Below, piece by piece: positions 42,895 through 50,586 of a stretch of 64,000 bases of DNA. The notes under the pieces are model-generated. The model did not search any database. It saw only the letters and a list, made by a program, of their open reading frames with translations, and was not told the DNA's origin. The stretch lies in assembly GCF_003323735.1 (NCBI RefSeq), contig NZ_QOIM01000045.1:1-64000 (forward strand), read 5' to 3'. Origin of the DNA: Streptomyces reniochalinae (GTDB taxonomy: Bacteria > Actinomycetota > Actinomycetes > Streptomycetales > Streptomycetaceae). Every line of letters begins with the position of its first letter. Position 1 is the first letter of the stretch. The position numbers and the translations under genes are program-made.

Positions 42895-44037
42895 CTACAG
42901 CCCGCCGGTGCCCAGAGCGCCGTACGCCACGGCCGCCAGCAGGTCCTGCGGCTCCAGCTCGCGGACGCCGTCCGGGGCCTCCACCGAGACGGCGTGGCCC
43001 CCGCCGAAGTCCAGCCGCAGCGGCAGGTGCACCTTCTTGGCGTCCTTCCCTTCGAGGAACTGCTCCAGGTCGACGGTGAGGCCGGTGAGCTGGCCGCGCC
43101 TGATCTGGAGGTCCGCGCTGACCTTCTTGTCCGGGACCTCGGCCGGGTCCAGCCGCGCCCCCAGGGCCTCCAGCGCCCGCGAGAGGTCCGGCGCGGCCTC
43201 GCGCGCCGGCATGGAGACCGTCACGTGCTCGGCGCCGCCCCACTCGCCCGCCTTGTGGAACTCGGCGTGCTCGCCGAGCGTCTTCTCCAGGCCCTCCAGG
43301 AACTCCCGCTCGGACTCGCCGTTGAGCGCGCGGCCCGCCGCGGTCGCCCGGCTCAGGCGCTTGCTCGTCTCGTCGCTCTGTTCGGAGACCGCGGGGCCGT
43401 GCTGTCCGAACTTGCCCTTCTTCTCGTCCTCGGCGATCTCCTGGGCCGCGCGCGCGAAGTCGTCGAACGCCTCGGGGTCGATCTCCACCCACTTGCCCCT
43501 GAGCGCGTCCCTGGCCGAGCCGAGTGTCGTCGGCAGGTCCTTGGCGAGCGAGACGATCCGGCGGGCGCGCTGCTTGTCCGCGGCGGTTCCGCCCGTCTGC
43601 GCCACCAGCGAGCGCAGGTTGACCCGCATGTACAGCTTCTCCTCCACCGACTTGGCGGCCAGCACGTCCTTGCCGCCGAAGTTGATCGCCGCCGCGAAGC
43701 GGAGCCGCTCGGAGCGGCTCAGTTCCTTCAGCGGGGTCTCCTCCCGGTCGGAGCCCACCGCGAAGGTGAGTTCACCCCGGGTGAGGAGCTTCGCGGTGTG
43801 CCGGGTCGCGGCCGTGTCGGAGGCGCCTGCCGCGCGCAGGAACTTCTCGGCCTCGCTCGTGCTTCCGTCCACGGACATCAGCACGGAGGCCGTCGGCTGT
43901 TCGCCGAGCTTCTCGAAGGCGTGTTTCACCTTCAGACCCGTGGTCAGCCGCTCCGCCACCGAGCATCCGGTGAGGGCGGCGACGAGCGTCGTCGCGCACG
44001 TGGCTGCGACCGTCAGGCGGAGCGGGGTGACACGCAT
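42895..44037 (-). CDS. Large lipoprotein of unknown function (LppX/LprG-like region)
   Basis: 380 residues. Signal peptide MRVTPLRLTVAATCATTLVAALTGCSVAERL with lipobox ALTGC (Cys25). The mature part repeats a pattern seen in actinobacterial lipoproteins that bind lipid (VKHAFEKLGEQPTASVLMSVDGS ... LYMRVNLRSLVAQ ... WVEIDPEAFDDFARAA). No enzyme motif is visible. ATG 44037 was chosen for the signal peptide. It is divergent from mqnM, 110 bp away. Confidence 0.78.
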   Translation of the reverse strand: MRVTPLRLTVAATCATTLVAALTGCSVAERLTTGLKVKHAFEKLGEQPTASVLMSVDGSTSEAEKFLRAAGASDTAATRHTAKLLTRGELTFAVGSDREETPLKELSRSERLRFAAAINFGGKDVLAAKSVEEKLYMRVNLRSLVAQTGGTAADKQRARRIVSLAKDLPTTLGSARDALRGKWVEIDPEAFDDFARAAQEIAEDEKKGKFGQHGPAVSEQSDETSKRLSRATAAGRALNGESEREFLEGLEKTLGEHAEFHKAGEWGGAEHVTVSMPAREAAPDLSRALEALGARLDPAEVPDKKVSADLQIRRGQLTGLTVDLEQFLEGKDAKKVHLPLRLDFGGGHAVSVEAPDGVRELEPQDLLAAVAYGALGTGGL

Positions 44038-44147
44038 GGCCTCGAGGGTACGCGGGCGCCCCCGTGCCCGCCCCGAGCCTGTCCGGTTTCCCGGCCAGGG
44101 GGCGGACCCGCCGGGCGGAGCGGGAGGGCACAAGTAGGGTCGGGCCC

Positions 44148-44834
44148 GTGAGTGACACAGGACGGGTGCCGTGGATCGTGGGCGTCTCAGGGGCCTCGGG
44201 AACGCCGTACGCGGCCGCGGTCATCCGCGGTCTGCTGAGCGCCGGTGAGGACGTCGACCTGGTCGTGAGCCGCGCCTCCCGCCTCACGATCCTCGACGAG
44301 ACGGGCCATCCGTTCCGCGACGCGCACGCGGAGGCGGACCTGCGCGGCTGGCTGGCCCGCGGCGCGGACGGCAGCCCGGACGCGTTCAAGGCGGAGCCGG
44401 GCGCCGACCCCGCCCGGGTGCGCCACTGGCCGCCGGGCGACCTGGCGGCGGGGCCGTCGTCCGGGTCGTATCCGGTCAAGGGCATGGTGATCGTCCCGGC
44501 GAGCACGGCGTGCGTGGCCGGTGTGGCGCTCGGACTCTCGAAGGACCTGCTCCAGCGCGCGGCGAGTGTGACGCTCAAGGAGCGCCGTCCGCTCGTCGTC
44601 GCCGTCCGGGAGACCCCGCTCAGCGGGCAGACGCTGCGGCACCTGGTGACGCTGGACGAGGCGGGCGCCGTCGTGCTGCCCGCCTCGCCCGCCTTCTACG
44701 CGGGCGCCCGGCACATCCAGGACCTGGTGGACTTCGTGGCGGGGCGGGCGCTGGACGCGGCGGGTGTGCCGCACCAGTTGTACCGGCGCTGGGAGGGGGA
44801 GCTTGGTCGGGGCGGTGTCGGGCCCATGCCTTAG
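44148..44834 (+). CDS. mqnM: Flavin prenyltransferase MqnM (UbiX-like)
   Basis: 228 residues of the UbiX/Pad1 flavoprotein fold: WIVGVSGASGTPYAAAVIRGL (FMN phosphate site), VIVPASTACVAGVALGLSKDLLQRAASVTLKERRPLVVAVRETPLS and a C-terminal VDFVAGRALDAAGV. It makes prenyl-FMN for MqnL. Compared with short UbiX, it has an insertion of about 30 residues near 60-100 (ADLRGWLARGADGSPDAFK). GTG 44148 was chosen; 40 bp separate its stop from the Lrp gene. Confidence 0.88.
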   Translation: MSDTGRVPWIVGVSGASGTPYAAAVIRGLLSAGEDVDLVVSRASRLTILDETGHPFRDAHAEADLRGWLARGADGSPDAFKAEPGADPARVRHWPPGDLAAGPSSGSYPVKGMVIVPASTACVAGVALGLSKDLLQRAASVTLKERRPLVVAVRETPLSGQTLRHLVTLDEAGAVVLPASPAFYAGARHIQDLVDFVAGRALDAAGVPHQLYRRWEGELGRGGVGPMP

Positions 44835-44874
44835 ATTCGTGGTTCGGACTTCTACAACGGGAGGCAGCGGCACC

Positions 44875-45327
44875 ATGGACGCGGTGGACAGGCAGCTCAT
44901 CCAGGCGCTGCGGGAGAACGGGAGGGCCTCCTACGCGGAACTGGGGCGGCTGGTGGGGCTGTCGGGGCCGAGCGTCACCGACCGGATCAACCGGCTGGAG
45001 GCGGCCGGGGTGATCACCGGCTACCGCGCCACTGTCGACGCCCCTTCGCTGGGGCTCGGGGTGACGGCCCTCATCGGCATCCAGCTGACCGACGCGACGG
45101 ACCACGAGGACGTGGCGGGGCGGCTGCGGTCCCTGCACGAGATCGAGGACTGCTGGTTCATCGCAGGCGACGACTCGTACATGCTCAAGGTGCGGGCGGG
45201 GGATGTGGACGGGCTGGAGCGCACCATCCGCCGGCTGTCGGGCACCGAGGGCGTCTCCCGCACGCGCACCACGATCGTGCTGTCCACCAAGTGGGAGAAC
45301 CGGGTGGGCGAGCTGCCCGAGGAGTGA
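44875..45327 (+). CDS. Lrp/AsnC-family transcriptional regulator
   Basis: 150 residues. The N-terminal winged HTH (MDAVDRQLIQALRENGRASYAELGRLVGLSGPSVTDRINRLEAAGVITGY) is joined to a C-terminal RAM/ligand-binding domain (VTALIGIQLTDATDHEDVAGRL, IEDCWFIAGDDSYMLKV). Such proteins sense amino acids as octamers. It lies between mqnM and the MqnE-like gene, so it may regulate menaquinone genes. GGGAGG lies about 11 bp before ATG 44875. Confidence 0.92.
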   Translation: MDAVDRQLIQALRENGRASYAELGRLVGLSGPSVTDRINRLEAAGVITGYRATVDAPSLGLGVTALIGIQLTDATDHEDVAGRLRSLHEIEDCWFIAGDDSYMLKVRAGDVDGLERTIRRLSGTEGVSRTRTTIVLSTKWENRVGELPEE

Positions 45328-45477
45328 GGCCCCGGCGGCCTGGCGTAGTGTCGTCGGGACGCGCGGAGGCACCGGAAGGCCCCCGGGGCCCCGTCGGGGG
45401 CCGCACGGGAGGCCCGGTCGCGGGCCGTATGGAACGCGGCAGGTCGACACCGCGAGAAGCACCAACGAGGCAGGCAG

Positions 45478-46554
45478 GTGGCGCGAGGAATGGACGGGGA
45501 GCTGCGGCGGCGGCCGGCGGACGCGGAGAACGCCGAAAACGCTGAGAACGCTGAGAACGCTGAGAACAAGGTCCGCTCCGGTGAGCGGCTGGGGCACGAG
45601 GACGGGGTCGCGCTCTTCGCGTCCGACGACCTGGCCTGGCTCGGCGGTCTGGCGCACGAGGCGCGGGCGTTGAAGAACGGCGACGTGGCCTACTTCGCCG
45701 AGCAGCGCCGCCTCGAACTCTCCGACGACGTGGACGACATGGTCGAGGCCGCCACCCGCCTGGCAGCCGACGGCGCCACCGAACTGCACCTGGGCGCGGC
45801 CGAGGACGCGGCCTGGGAGCAGTGGGTGCGGGCGCTGCGGGCGCTGCGCGCCGCCCTGCCCGAGTCGGTCGCGCTGCGCGCGTTCACAGCCGCCGACGTG
45901 AGCCGTTTCGCCGCCGCCTCGCAGGTGAGCGAGAGCGAGGTGCTGGACGAGCTGCTGGCGGCCGCGCCGGCTTCCCTGGGCGAGGGCTTCGAGGGGCCCG
46001 GCACGGAGGCCGAGGACGTGGCGCGGGAGGCGGAGGGCGCGGGCTGGACGGACTGGGCCCGGGTGCACCGGCTGGCGCACCACAAGGGCCTGACCACCGT
46101 CTGCACGCTCCGTTTCGGGTACGGCGAGGAGGTCGCCGAGCGCGTCGACCACCTGCTGCGGCTGCGTGCGCTCCAGGACGAGACCGGTGGCTTCCGTGCT
46201 CTGGTCCCGCTGCGCCACGAGGGGCCGCAGGGCGCGACCGGCGCCGAGGTCCTGGCGACGTTCGCCGTGTGCAGGCTGCTGCTGGACAACGTGGCGCACG
46301 TGGCGGCCCGCTGGGCGGTGCACGGCGCGCAGACGTCCCAGCTGGCGCTCCAGCACGGCGCGGACGAGATGGCGGGCCTGACGGCTGCCGCGGCCTCTCG
46401 GGACCCGGACGTCCTCACGCGGGACGAGTTGGTCGAGCTCATCCGCGACACCGGCTTCCGCCCCGTCGAGCGCGACGCCCACCACGGTGTCCTGCGCTCC
46501 TTCGACGGGCCGGACCCGGACCGCCGCGAGGCGCCCCAGCCCATGCGGGTGTAA
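45478..46554 (+). CDS. MqnE homologue lacking the radical-SAM cysteine motif
   Basis: 358 residues aligning along their length with aminofutalosine synthase MqnE: VRSGERLGHEDGVALFASDDLAWLGGLAHEARALKNGDV at the start, LRAFTAADVSRFAA, RVHRLAHHKGLTT, LRLRALQDETGGFRALVPLR, HGAQTSQLALQHGADEM and the C-terminal RREAPQPMRV. However, the region after NGDV that should read ...C-x3-C-x2-C... is replaced by a shorter, cysteine-free stretch; only two Cys remain in the whole protein, both elsewhere. Two other segments (before ATGAE and before LTRDEL) are also shortened. The frame is intact, so it is a pseudoenzyme or decaying gene. It occupies the usual mqnE position behind lrp. Residues 16-30 are five AEN repeats. 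Confidence 0.8.
   Translation: MARGMDGELRRRPADAENAENAENAENAENKVRSGERLGHEDGVALFASDDLAWLGGLAHEARALKNGDVAYFAEQRRLELSDDVDDMVEAATRLAADGATELHLGAAEDAAWEQWVRALRALRAALPESVALRAFTAADVSRFAAASQVSESEVLDELLAAAPASLGEGFEGPGTEAEDVAREAEGAGWTDWARVHRLAHHKGLTTVCTLRFGYGEEVAERVDHLLRLRALQDETGGFRALVPLRHEGPQGATGAEVLATFAVCRLLLDNVAHVAARWAVHGAQTSQLALQHGADEMAGLTAAAASRDPDVLTRDELVELIRDTGFRPVERDAHHGVLRSFDGPDPDRREAPQPMRV
45523..45567 (+). repeat. Five tandem 9-bp repeats (AEN) at the start of the MqnE-like gene
   Basis: GCGGAGAAC, GCCGAAAAC, then three exact copies of GCTGAGAAC. The repeats encode AENAENAENAENAEN. The identical last three copies suggest recent slippage. Confidence 0.95.
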
Positions 46555-46604
46555 GCCGCCGGCGGCCTGTGAGGGCCGCCGGGGTGCGGGGTACCGCGAG
46601 CCGT

Positions 46605-47300
46605 ATGGCGACTGACAAGGGCGCGGGGCGAAGGACCGGTGCGGACAGGCCCGAGGAGGCGTACGACGCGTCGCCGTTCCTGCCGGAGCGGCCGGGGCGG
46701 GGCGACGCGGGGTTGCGCAGGCTGCGGGGAGCGGCGGCGGACTGCCGTGGGTGTCCGCTGCACGAGGACGCGACGCGGACGGTCTTCGGCAGTGGCGACG
46801 CCCGGGCCCGTGTCCTGCTCGTCGGGGAGCAGCCCGGGGATCAGGAGGACCGCCGGGGCCGGCCTTTCGTTGGCCCTGCCGGCCAGGTGCTGGACCGGGC
46901 GTTGGGCGAGGCGGGGATCGATCCGGCGCAGGCGTACGTCACCAACGCGGTCAAGCACTTCAAGTGGGCGCACGAGGAGGGGCGGGGGAAGCGGCGTATC
47001 CACAAGCCGCCGACGCTGCGGGAGATGAGGGCGTGCGGCCCGTGGCTGGCCGCCGAGCTGGCGCTGACGGAGCCCGAGGTGCTGGTGGTGCTGGGGGCGA
47101 CGGCGGGCAAGGCGCTGTTCGGCTCGTCGTTCCGCGTCACCAAGGAGCGCGGCACCTGCACGGAGCGTGTGGTGCGGGGGCGTTCCGAGCGGGTGGTGCC
47201 GACGATCCATCCGTCCGCGATCCTGCGCGCCGAGAACCGGGACGAGGTGTACGCGGGTTTCCTCGCCGATCTGCAAGTGGCGGCGCGGGTGCTGGAGTGA
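46605..47300 (+). CDS. udgX: UdgX-family uracil-DNA glycosylase
   Basis: 231 residues. It carries GEQPGDQEDRRGRPFVGPAG (catalytic motif A), the UdgX hallmark KRRIH (about 129-133) in the loop found only in this family, and TIHPSAIL near the C-terminus. Cysteines in DCRGCPL, MRACGPW and RGTCTE fit a [4Fe-4S] cluster. Known biology: mycobacterial UdgX removes uracil and then stays covalently linked to DNA through the His of KRRIH. The start ATG 46605 is preceded only by a weak ribosome binding site. It lies 50 bp after the MqnE-like gene. Confidence 0.92.
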   Translation: MATDKGAGRRTGADRPEEAYDASPFLPERPGRGDAGLRRLRGAAADCRGCPLHEDATRTVFGSGDARARVLLVGEQPGDQEDRRGRPFVGPAGQVLDRALGEAGIDPAQAYVTNAVKHFKWAHEEGRGKRRIHKPPTLREMRACGPWLAAELALTEPEVLVVLGATAGKALFGSSFRVTKERGTCTERVVRGRSERVVPTIHPSAILRAENRDEVYAGFLADLQVAARVLE

Positions 47301-47434
47301 CCGCGGCGCGCCTGGGTCCGGCCGCTGCCCGGGCCGGGGGCGGCGAAGATCGCCGCGGGGCCTGTGCTTGACTGGGAGGATCCGCGAAACGCCCCAAACG
47401 TCCACACGCCCGAGAGCATGGAGGAGAAGACACC

Positions 47435-47752
47435 GTGAGCAGCAGCAGGTCGCACGCCACGCTCCGTTACACCACCATGCGGCTTGGCATCTTCGTCGGC
47501 TGCCTTGTCGTCGTCGGGCTGCTGGCGCAGTTCGGCGTCATCCCCTCGGGTATCGGCAAGTCGAACCCGGTCTGGGTGGTGCTGCTGGCGCTGGTCCTCT
47601 CGGCGCCCCTGAGCTATGTGCTGCTGCGCAAGCAGCGGGACGCCATGTCCGAGCAGATCGTGGGCGGTGTGGGCCGGGCCAAGGAGCGGCTGGCGGCCAA
47701 CCAGTCCCAGGAGGACGGCGCCCAGCCGCGCGGCGAGTCGCGGACCGTGTAG
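47435..47752 (+). CDS. DUF4229 membrane protein
   Basis: 105 residues with two membrane helices (TTMRLGIFVGCLVVVGLLAQFG and NPVWVVLLALVLSAPLSYVLLRKQRD) and a polar C-terminus (MSEQIVGGVGRAKERLAANQSQ), the DUF4229 pattern. Function is unknown. In streptomycetes and mycobacteria it often lies near menaquinone genes, which fits here. ATG/GTG choice: GTG 47435 with GGAGGAGA about 10 bp upstream. Confidence 0.85.
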   Translation: MSSSRSHATLRYTTMRLGIFVGCLVVVGLLAQFGVIPSGIGKSNPVWVVLLALVLSAPLSYVLLRKQRDAMSEQIVGGVGRAKERLAANQSQEDGAQPRGESRTV

Positions 47753-47854
47753 CCGTGTGACTCCCGTAGTCGTGTAACCCTCGTCACACCTTCGTCGACG
47801 CCCCGTCGGGAATGCGCTTCTCCCGGCGGGGCGTTGAGCTGTTCCGTACCTGCC

Positions 47855-47884
47855 ACCCAAAGGAATGCTTTGGGTAAGCCAAAG
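47855..47884 (+). promoter_or_regulatory. Interleaved inverted repeats upstream of the leader peptide
   Basis: ACCCAAAG-GAATG-CTTTGGGT (47855-47875) is a perfect 8-bp palindrome. Its right arm forms a second palindrome with the next half site, CTTTGG-GTAAG-CCAAAG (47868-47884). Three half sites at regular distance just upstream of a start codon look like an operator for a dimeric repressor or activator, possibly a sulfur regulator. Inference. Confidence 0.5.
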
Positions 47885-47906
47885 ACGGAGTGTTAGCGTG
47901 ACGGCC

Positions 47907-48017
47907 ATGACGAACGCAGCCCCCACTTCCGACGCGCACCGGGCAAGGCCCGGCCTGGCGCTCGTGGCACGGCTGCACGTCGATCTGTGCCGCTGCATGT
48001 CGGCGACCTGTCGCTGA
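47907..48017 (+). CDS. Cysteine-containing leader peptide
   Basis: A 36-residue frame from ATG 47907 ending LHVDLCRCMSATCR. The HVDLxRxxSAxCR tail is the signature of the short actinobacterial leader peptides found before sulfur-metabolism and cysteine genes. Three Cys codons (TGC, TGC, TGT) lie near the 3' end, suitable for ribosome stalling when charged tRNA-Cys is scarce. A hairpin follows (48098-48121) and then the symporter gene. Family pattern is established; control of this symporter is inferred. Confidence 0.78.
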   Translation: MTNAAPTSDAHRARPGLALVARLHVDLCRCMSATCR

Positions 48018-48097
48018 CAGCGCGGCCGGACTACCCTCCGGCGCGAATCGACCGCACCGTCCTGCGATCCCTGCTCGCGACGCCCCTTCCAGCCCAA

Positions 48098-48121
48098 GAG
48101 CGCGCCTTTTTGGGCGCGCTC
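48098..48121 (+). terminator. Hairpin between leader peptide and symporter, possible attenuator
   Basis: GAGCGCGCC / GGCGCGCTC, 9-bp perfect stem with the T-rich loop TTTTTG. It lies 80 bp after the leader peptide stop and 23 bp before the symporter start, where an attenuator or a ribosome-site blocking stem would be expected. There is no T run after it, so Rho-dependent or translational control is also possible. Confidence 0.5.
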
Positions 48122-48144
48122 CATGACGCCCCCGGAGTAGGTCC

Positions 48145-49494
48145 GTGTCCTCGTCACCGTCCGATACCGCCACGCCCGCGAAGGGCTTCCGCATACCCAA
48201 GGTCCCCTTCTGGGCGCAGATCCTGGCCGGCCTCGTCCTCGGCGTGGTCCTCGGCTGGGTCGCCAACAACTGGGACGTCGCCTGGCTGGGCACCGCACTC
48301 ACCAAGATCGGTGAGATCTTCGTCCAGCTGCTGAAGCTGGCCGTCGCCCCGCTGGTCTTCTTCGCGATCACCATCTCGATCACCAACCTGCGCAACGTGC
48401 ACAACGCGGCCCGGCTCGCCACCCGCACCCTGCTGTGGTTCATGGCGACCTCGCTGATCGCCGTGGCGCTCGGGCTGCTCATCGGCCTGGTCACCAACCC
48501 GGGATCCGGCACGGGGCTGTCCGCCAAGGACGCCGCCGAGCCGGACACCCAGGGCTCCTGGCTGGACTTCCTCACGGGGATCATCCCCAAGGACGTCATC
48601 ACGCCGTTCACCGAACTCCAGGTGCTCCAGATCGTCTTCATGGCGGTCGTCGTCGGTATCGCCGCGCTCAAGCTGGGGGAGAAGGCCGAACCGATCCTCA
48701 AGCTGGGCGAGTCCGTCCTGGCGCTGCTCCAAAAGGCGCTGTGGTGGATCATCCGGCTGGCTCCCGTGGGCACCATCGGCCTGATCGGCACCGCCATCAA
48801 GGACTACGGCTGGGACCTGATCGGCAGCTACGCCACCTTCACCGCCGACATCTATGTCGGCTGCGCGCTGGTCCTCTTCGGCGTCTACCCGCTGCTGCTG
48901 GGCACGGTCGCCAAGGTCAACCCGCTCCAGTTCTTCAAGGGCGCCTGGCCCGCGATCCAGCTGGCGTTCGTCTCCCGCTCCTCGGTCGGCACGATGCCGC
49001 TGACGCAGAAGGTCACCGAGCGGCTCGGGGTGCCCAAGGAGTACGCGTCGTTCGCGGTGCCGTTCGGCTCGACGACGAAGATGGACGGCTGCGCCTCCAT
49101 CTACCCGGCGATCGCGGCCATCTTCGTGGGCGAGTTCTTCCACGTGGACATGGGGCTCAAGGAGTACCTGCTGATCGTCTTCGTCTCGGTCATCGGCTCG
49201 GCCGCCACGGCGGGGCTCACGGGCGCGACGGTGATGCTCACCCTGACGCTGTCGACTCTGGGTCTGCCGCTGGAGGGCGTGGGCCTGCTGCTGGCCATCG
49301 ACCCGATCCTGGACATGATGCGCACGGCGACGAACGTCGCCGGGCAGGTCGTCATCCCGGTCCTGGTCTCCGCCAAGGAGAAGATCCTGGACCGCGAGAT
49401 GTTCGCCCACGCCCGCAGCTTCAGCATCGAGGACGCCGACGCCCCGTCCGTGCCCCGCCCGGCCGTCAAGCAGGAGCCCGTCACCACCGGCTGA
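48145..49494 (+). CDS. Dicarboxylate/amino acid:cation symporter, probable cystine importer
   Basis: A 449-residue DAACS-family transporter. Signature segments are IGEIFVQLLKLAVAPLVFFAI, AFVSRSSVGTMPLTQKVTERLG (the serine-rich HP1 loop, here SRSSVGTMP), PFGSTTKMDGCASIYPAIAAIF (NMDGT-like TM7 motif, here KMDGC) and the TM8 region IDPILDMMRTATNVAGQ. The changed TM7 motif and the cysteine leader peptide upstream point to cystine (TcyP-like) and not C4-dicarboxylates; this is inference. GTG 48145 has GGAGTAGG at about 5 bp. Confidence 0.85.
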   Translation: MSSSPSDTATPAKGFRIPKVPFWAQILAGLVLGVVLGWVANNWDVAWLGTALTKIGEIFVQLLKLAVAPLVFFAITISITNLRNVHNAARLATRTLLWFMATSLIAVALGLLIGLVTNPGSGTGLSAKDAAEPDTQGSWLDFLTGIIPKDVITPFTELQVLQIVFMAVVVGIAALKLGEKAEPILKLGESVLALLQKALWWIIRLAPVGTIGLIGTAIKDYGWDLIGSYATFTADIYVGCALVLFGVYPLLLGTVAKVNPLQFFKGAWPAIQLAFVSRSSVGTMPLTQKVTERLGVPKEYASFAVPFGSTTKMDGCASIYPAIAAIFVGEFFHVDMGLKEYLLIVFVSVIGSAATAGLTGATVMLTLTLSTLGLPLEGVGLLLAIDPILDMMRTATNVAGQVVIPVLVSAKEKILDREMFAHARSFSIEDADAPSVPRPAVKQEPVTTG

Positions 49495-49515
49495 CCTGCC
49501 CGCCCGCTGTGTCCG

Positions 49516-49544
49516 CGCGCCCCCGGCCCCCGGCCGGGGGCGCG
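49516..49544 (+). terminator. Terminator after the symporter gene
   Basis: CGCGCCCCCGGCC / GGCCGGGGGCGCG, 13-bp perfect stem with a 3-nt loop, 22 bp after the stop codon. Confidence 0.85.
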
Positions 49545-49615
49545 TACGCTTGCGGGGGACCGGAGTTGACGCGGTACGGGGCAGACGGGGCGACGGGGAA
49601 GAGGGGTTGGAGAGC

Positions 49616-50269
49616 GTGGGGCAGAAGCGGATGCCGCGCGAGGTGCGGGAGCGGCAGATGCTGGACGCCGCTGTGGCCGCCTTCGCGCGCCACGGCTACC
49701 AGGCCGCCTCCATGGACGACATCGCGGAGGCCGCCGGGGTCTCCAAGCCGCTGGTGTACCTCTACCTCAAGTCCAAGGAGGACCTGTTCACCGCCTGCGT
49801 GCGGCGGGAGATCGGCGCGCTGGTGGCGGCGGTGCGTCAGGGCACGAGGGAGCGTGGCGTCTCGGCCGACCAGCAGCTGTGGAACGGGCTGACGGCCTTC
49901 TTCGCGCACACCGCGGCACGCCCCGACGGGGTCGCCGTGCTGCACCGTGCCCGCACCCAGGGCGAGCCGATCGCGCGGGAGGTCGCCGCGATGCGCGTCG
50001 AGGTGCTCACGCTGGTGACGGAGCTGCTGGCGCAGGCGGCGCAGGACGCCGGGTGCGACGGGGCACTGGCCGAGCGGGAGGTCTCAGGGCTGGCGCACGC
50101 GCTGGTCGGCGCGGCCGAGTCGCTGGCCGAGTGGGCCAACACGCAAAAGGCGCAGCGTGCCGACGCCGCCCCCTCCGCGAAGGAGACGGCGGCGACGCTG
50201 ATGAACTTCTGCTGGGCCGGTCTGGAGAACCTCACCAAGGGCGCCCGGTGGGTGCCCGCGCCGAGGTGA
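49616..50269 (+). CDS. TetR-family transcriptional regulator
   Basis: 217 residues. The N-terminal HTH is REVRERQMLDAAVAAFARHGYQAASMDDIAEAAGVSKPLVYLYLKSKEDLFTACVRRE, followed by an all-helical ligand domain. It starts at GTG 49616 with GAGGGG about 10 bp upstream. Its targets could be the fatty-acid genes at 50.6-56.4 kb, since a palindrome lies at 52986-53005; this is inference. Confidence 0.9.
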   Translation: MGQKRMPREVRERQMLDAAVAAFARHGYQAASMDDIAEAAGVSKPLVYLYLKSKEDLFTACVRREIGALVAAVRQGTRERGVSADQQLWNGLTAFFAHTAARPDGVAVLHRARTQGEPIAREVAAMRVEVLTLVTELLAQAAQDAGCDGALAEREVSGLAHALVGAAESLAEWANTQKAQRADAAPSAKETAATLMNFCWAGLENLTKGARWVPAPR

Positions 50270-50273
50270 GCGG

Positions 50274-50513
50274 CTACTTCTTCCAGCCGGAGAGCTTCCC
50301 GTTCTCGTACTGGGAGAGGGCCAGGCCCAGGCCGAAGAACGTGGGCGCCCACTCGCCGATGAAGATGCCCCACCGGTCGGCCCTGTCCGTGCCGGCCTTC
50401 TCCGCCTTGACGGATGCGGCCCAGCTCAGGAAGGAGATGCCGACCGAGGCCATGGCCGCGCAGTAGGCGTGTTCACTCCGCAGTCCGGCTTCGTGCAGTT
50501 TCGCGACGACCAT
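50274..50513 (-). CDS. Small membrane-associated protein of unknown function
   Basis: 79 residues, starting MVVAKLHEAGLRSEHAYCAAMASVGISFLSWAASV and ending FIGEWAPTFFGLGLALSQYENGKLSGWKK. Two weakly hydrophobic helices are separated by a charged turn (KAEKAGTDRADRWG). ATG 50513 is preferred because GGGAG lies 6-9 bp upstream; ATG 50531 would add six residues. It converges on the TetR gene. I recognise no family. Confidence 0.72.
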   Translation of the reverse strand: MVVAKLHEAGLRSEHAYCAAMASVGISFLSWAASVKAEKAGTDRADRWGIFIGEWAPTFFGLGLALSQYENGKLSGWKK

Positions 50514-50586
50514 TACCCAGTCTCCCGTCATAGAGGATCGCTACTCCAGCCACGCAACCACCGGGCCTGTGCACCCGCCCCTCTTG

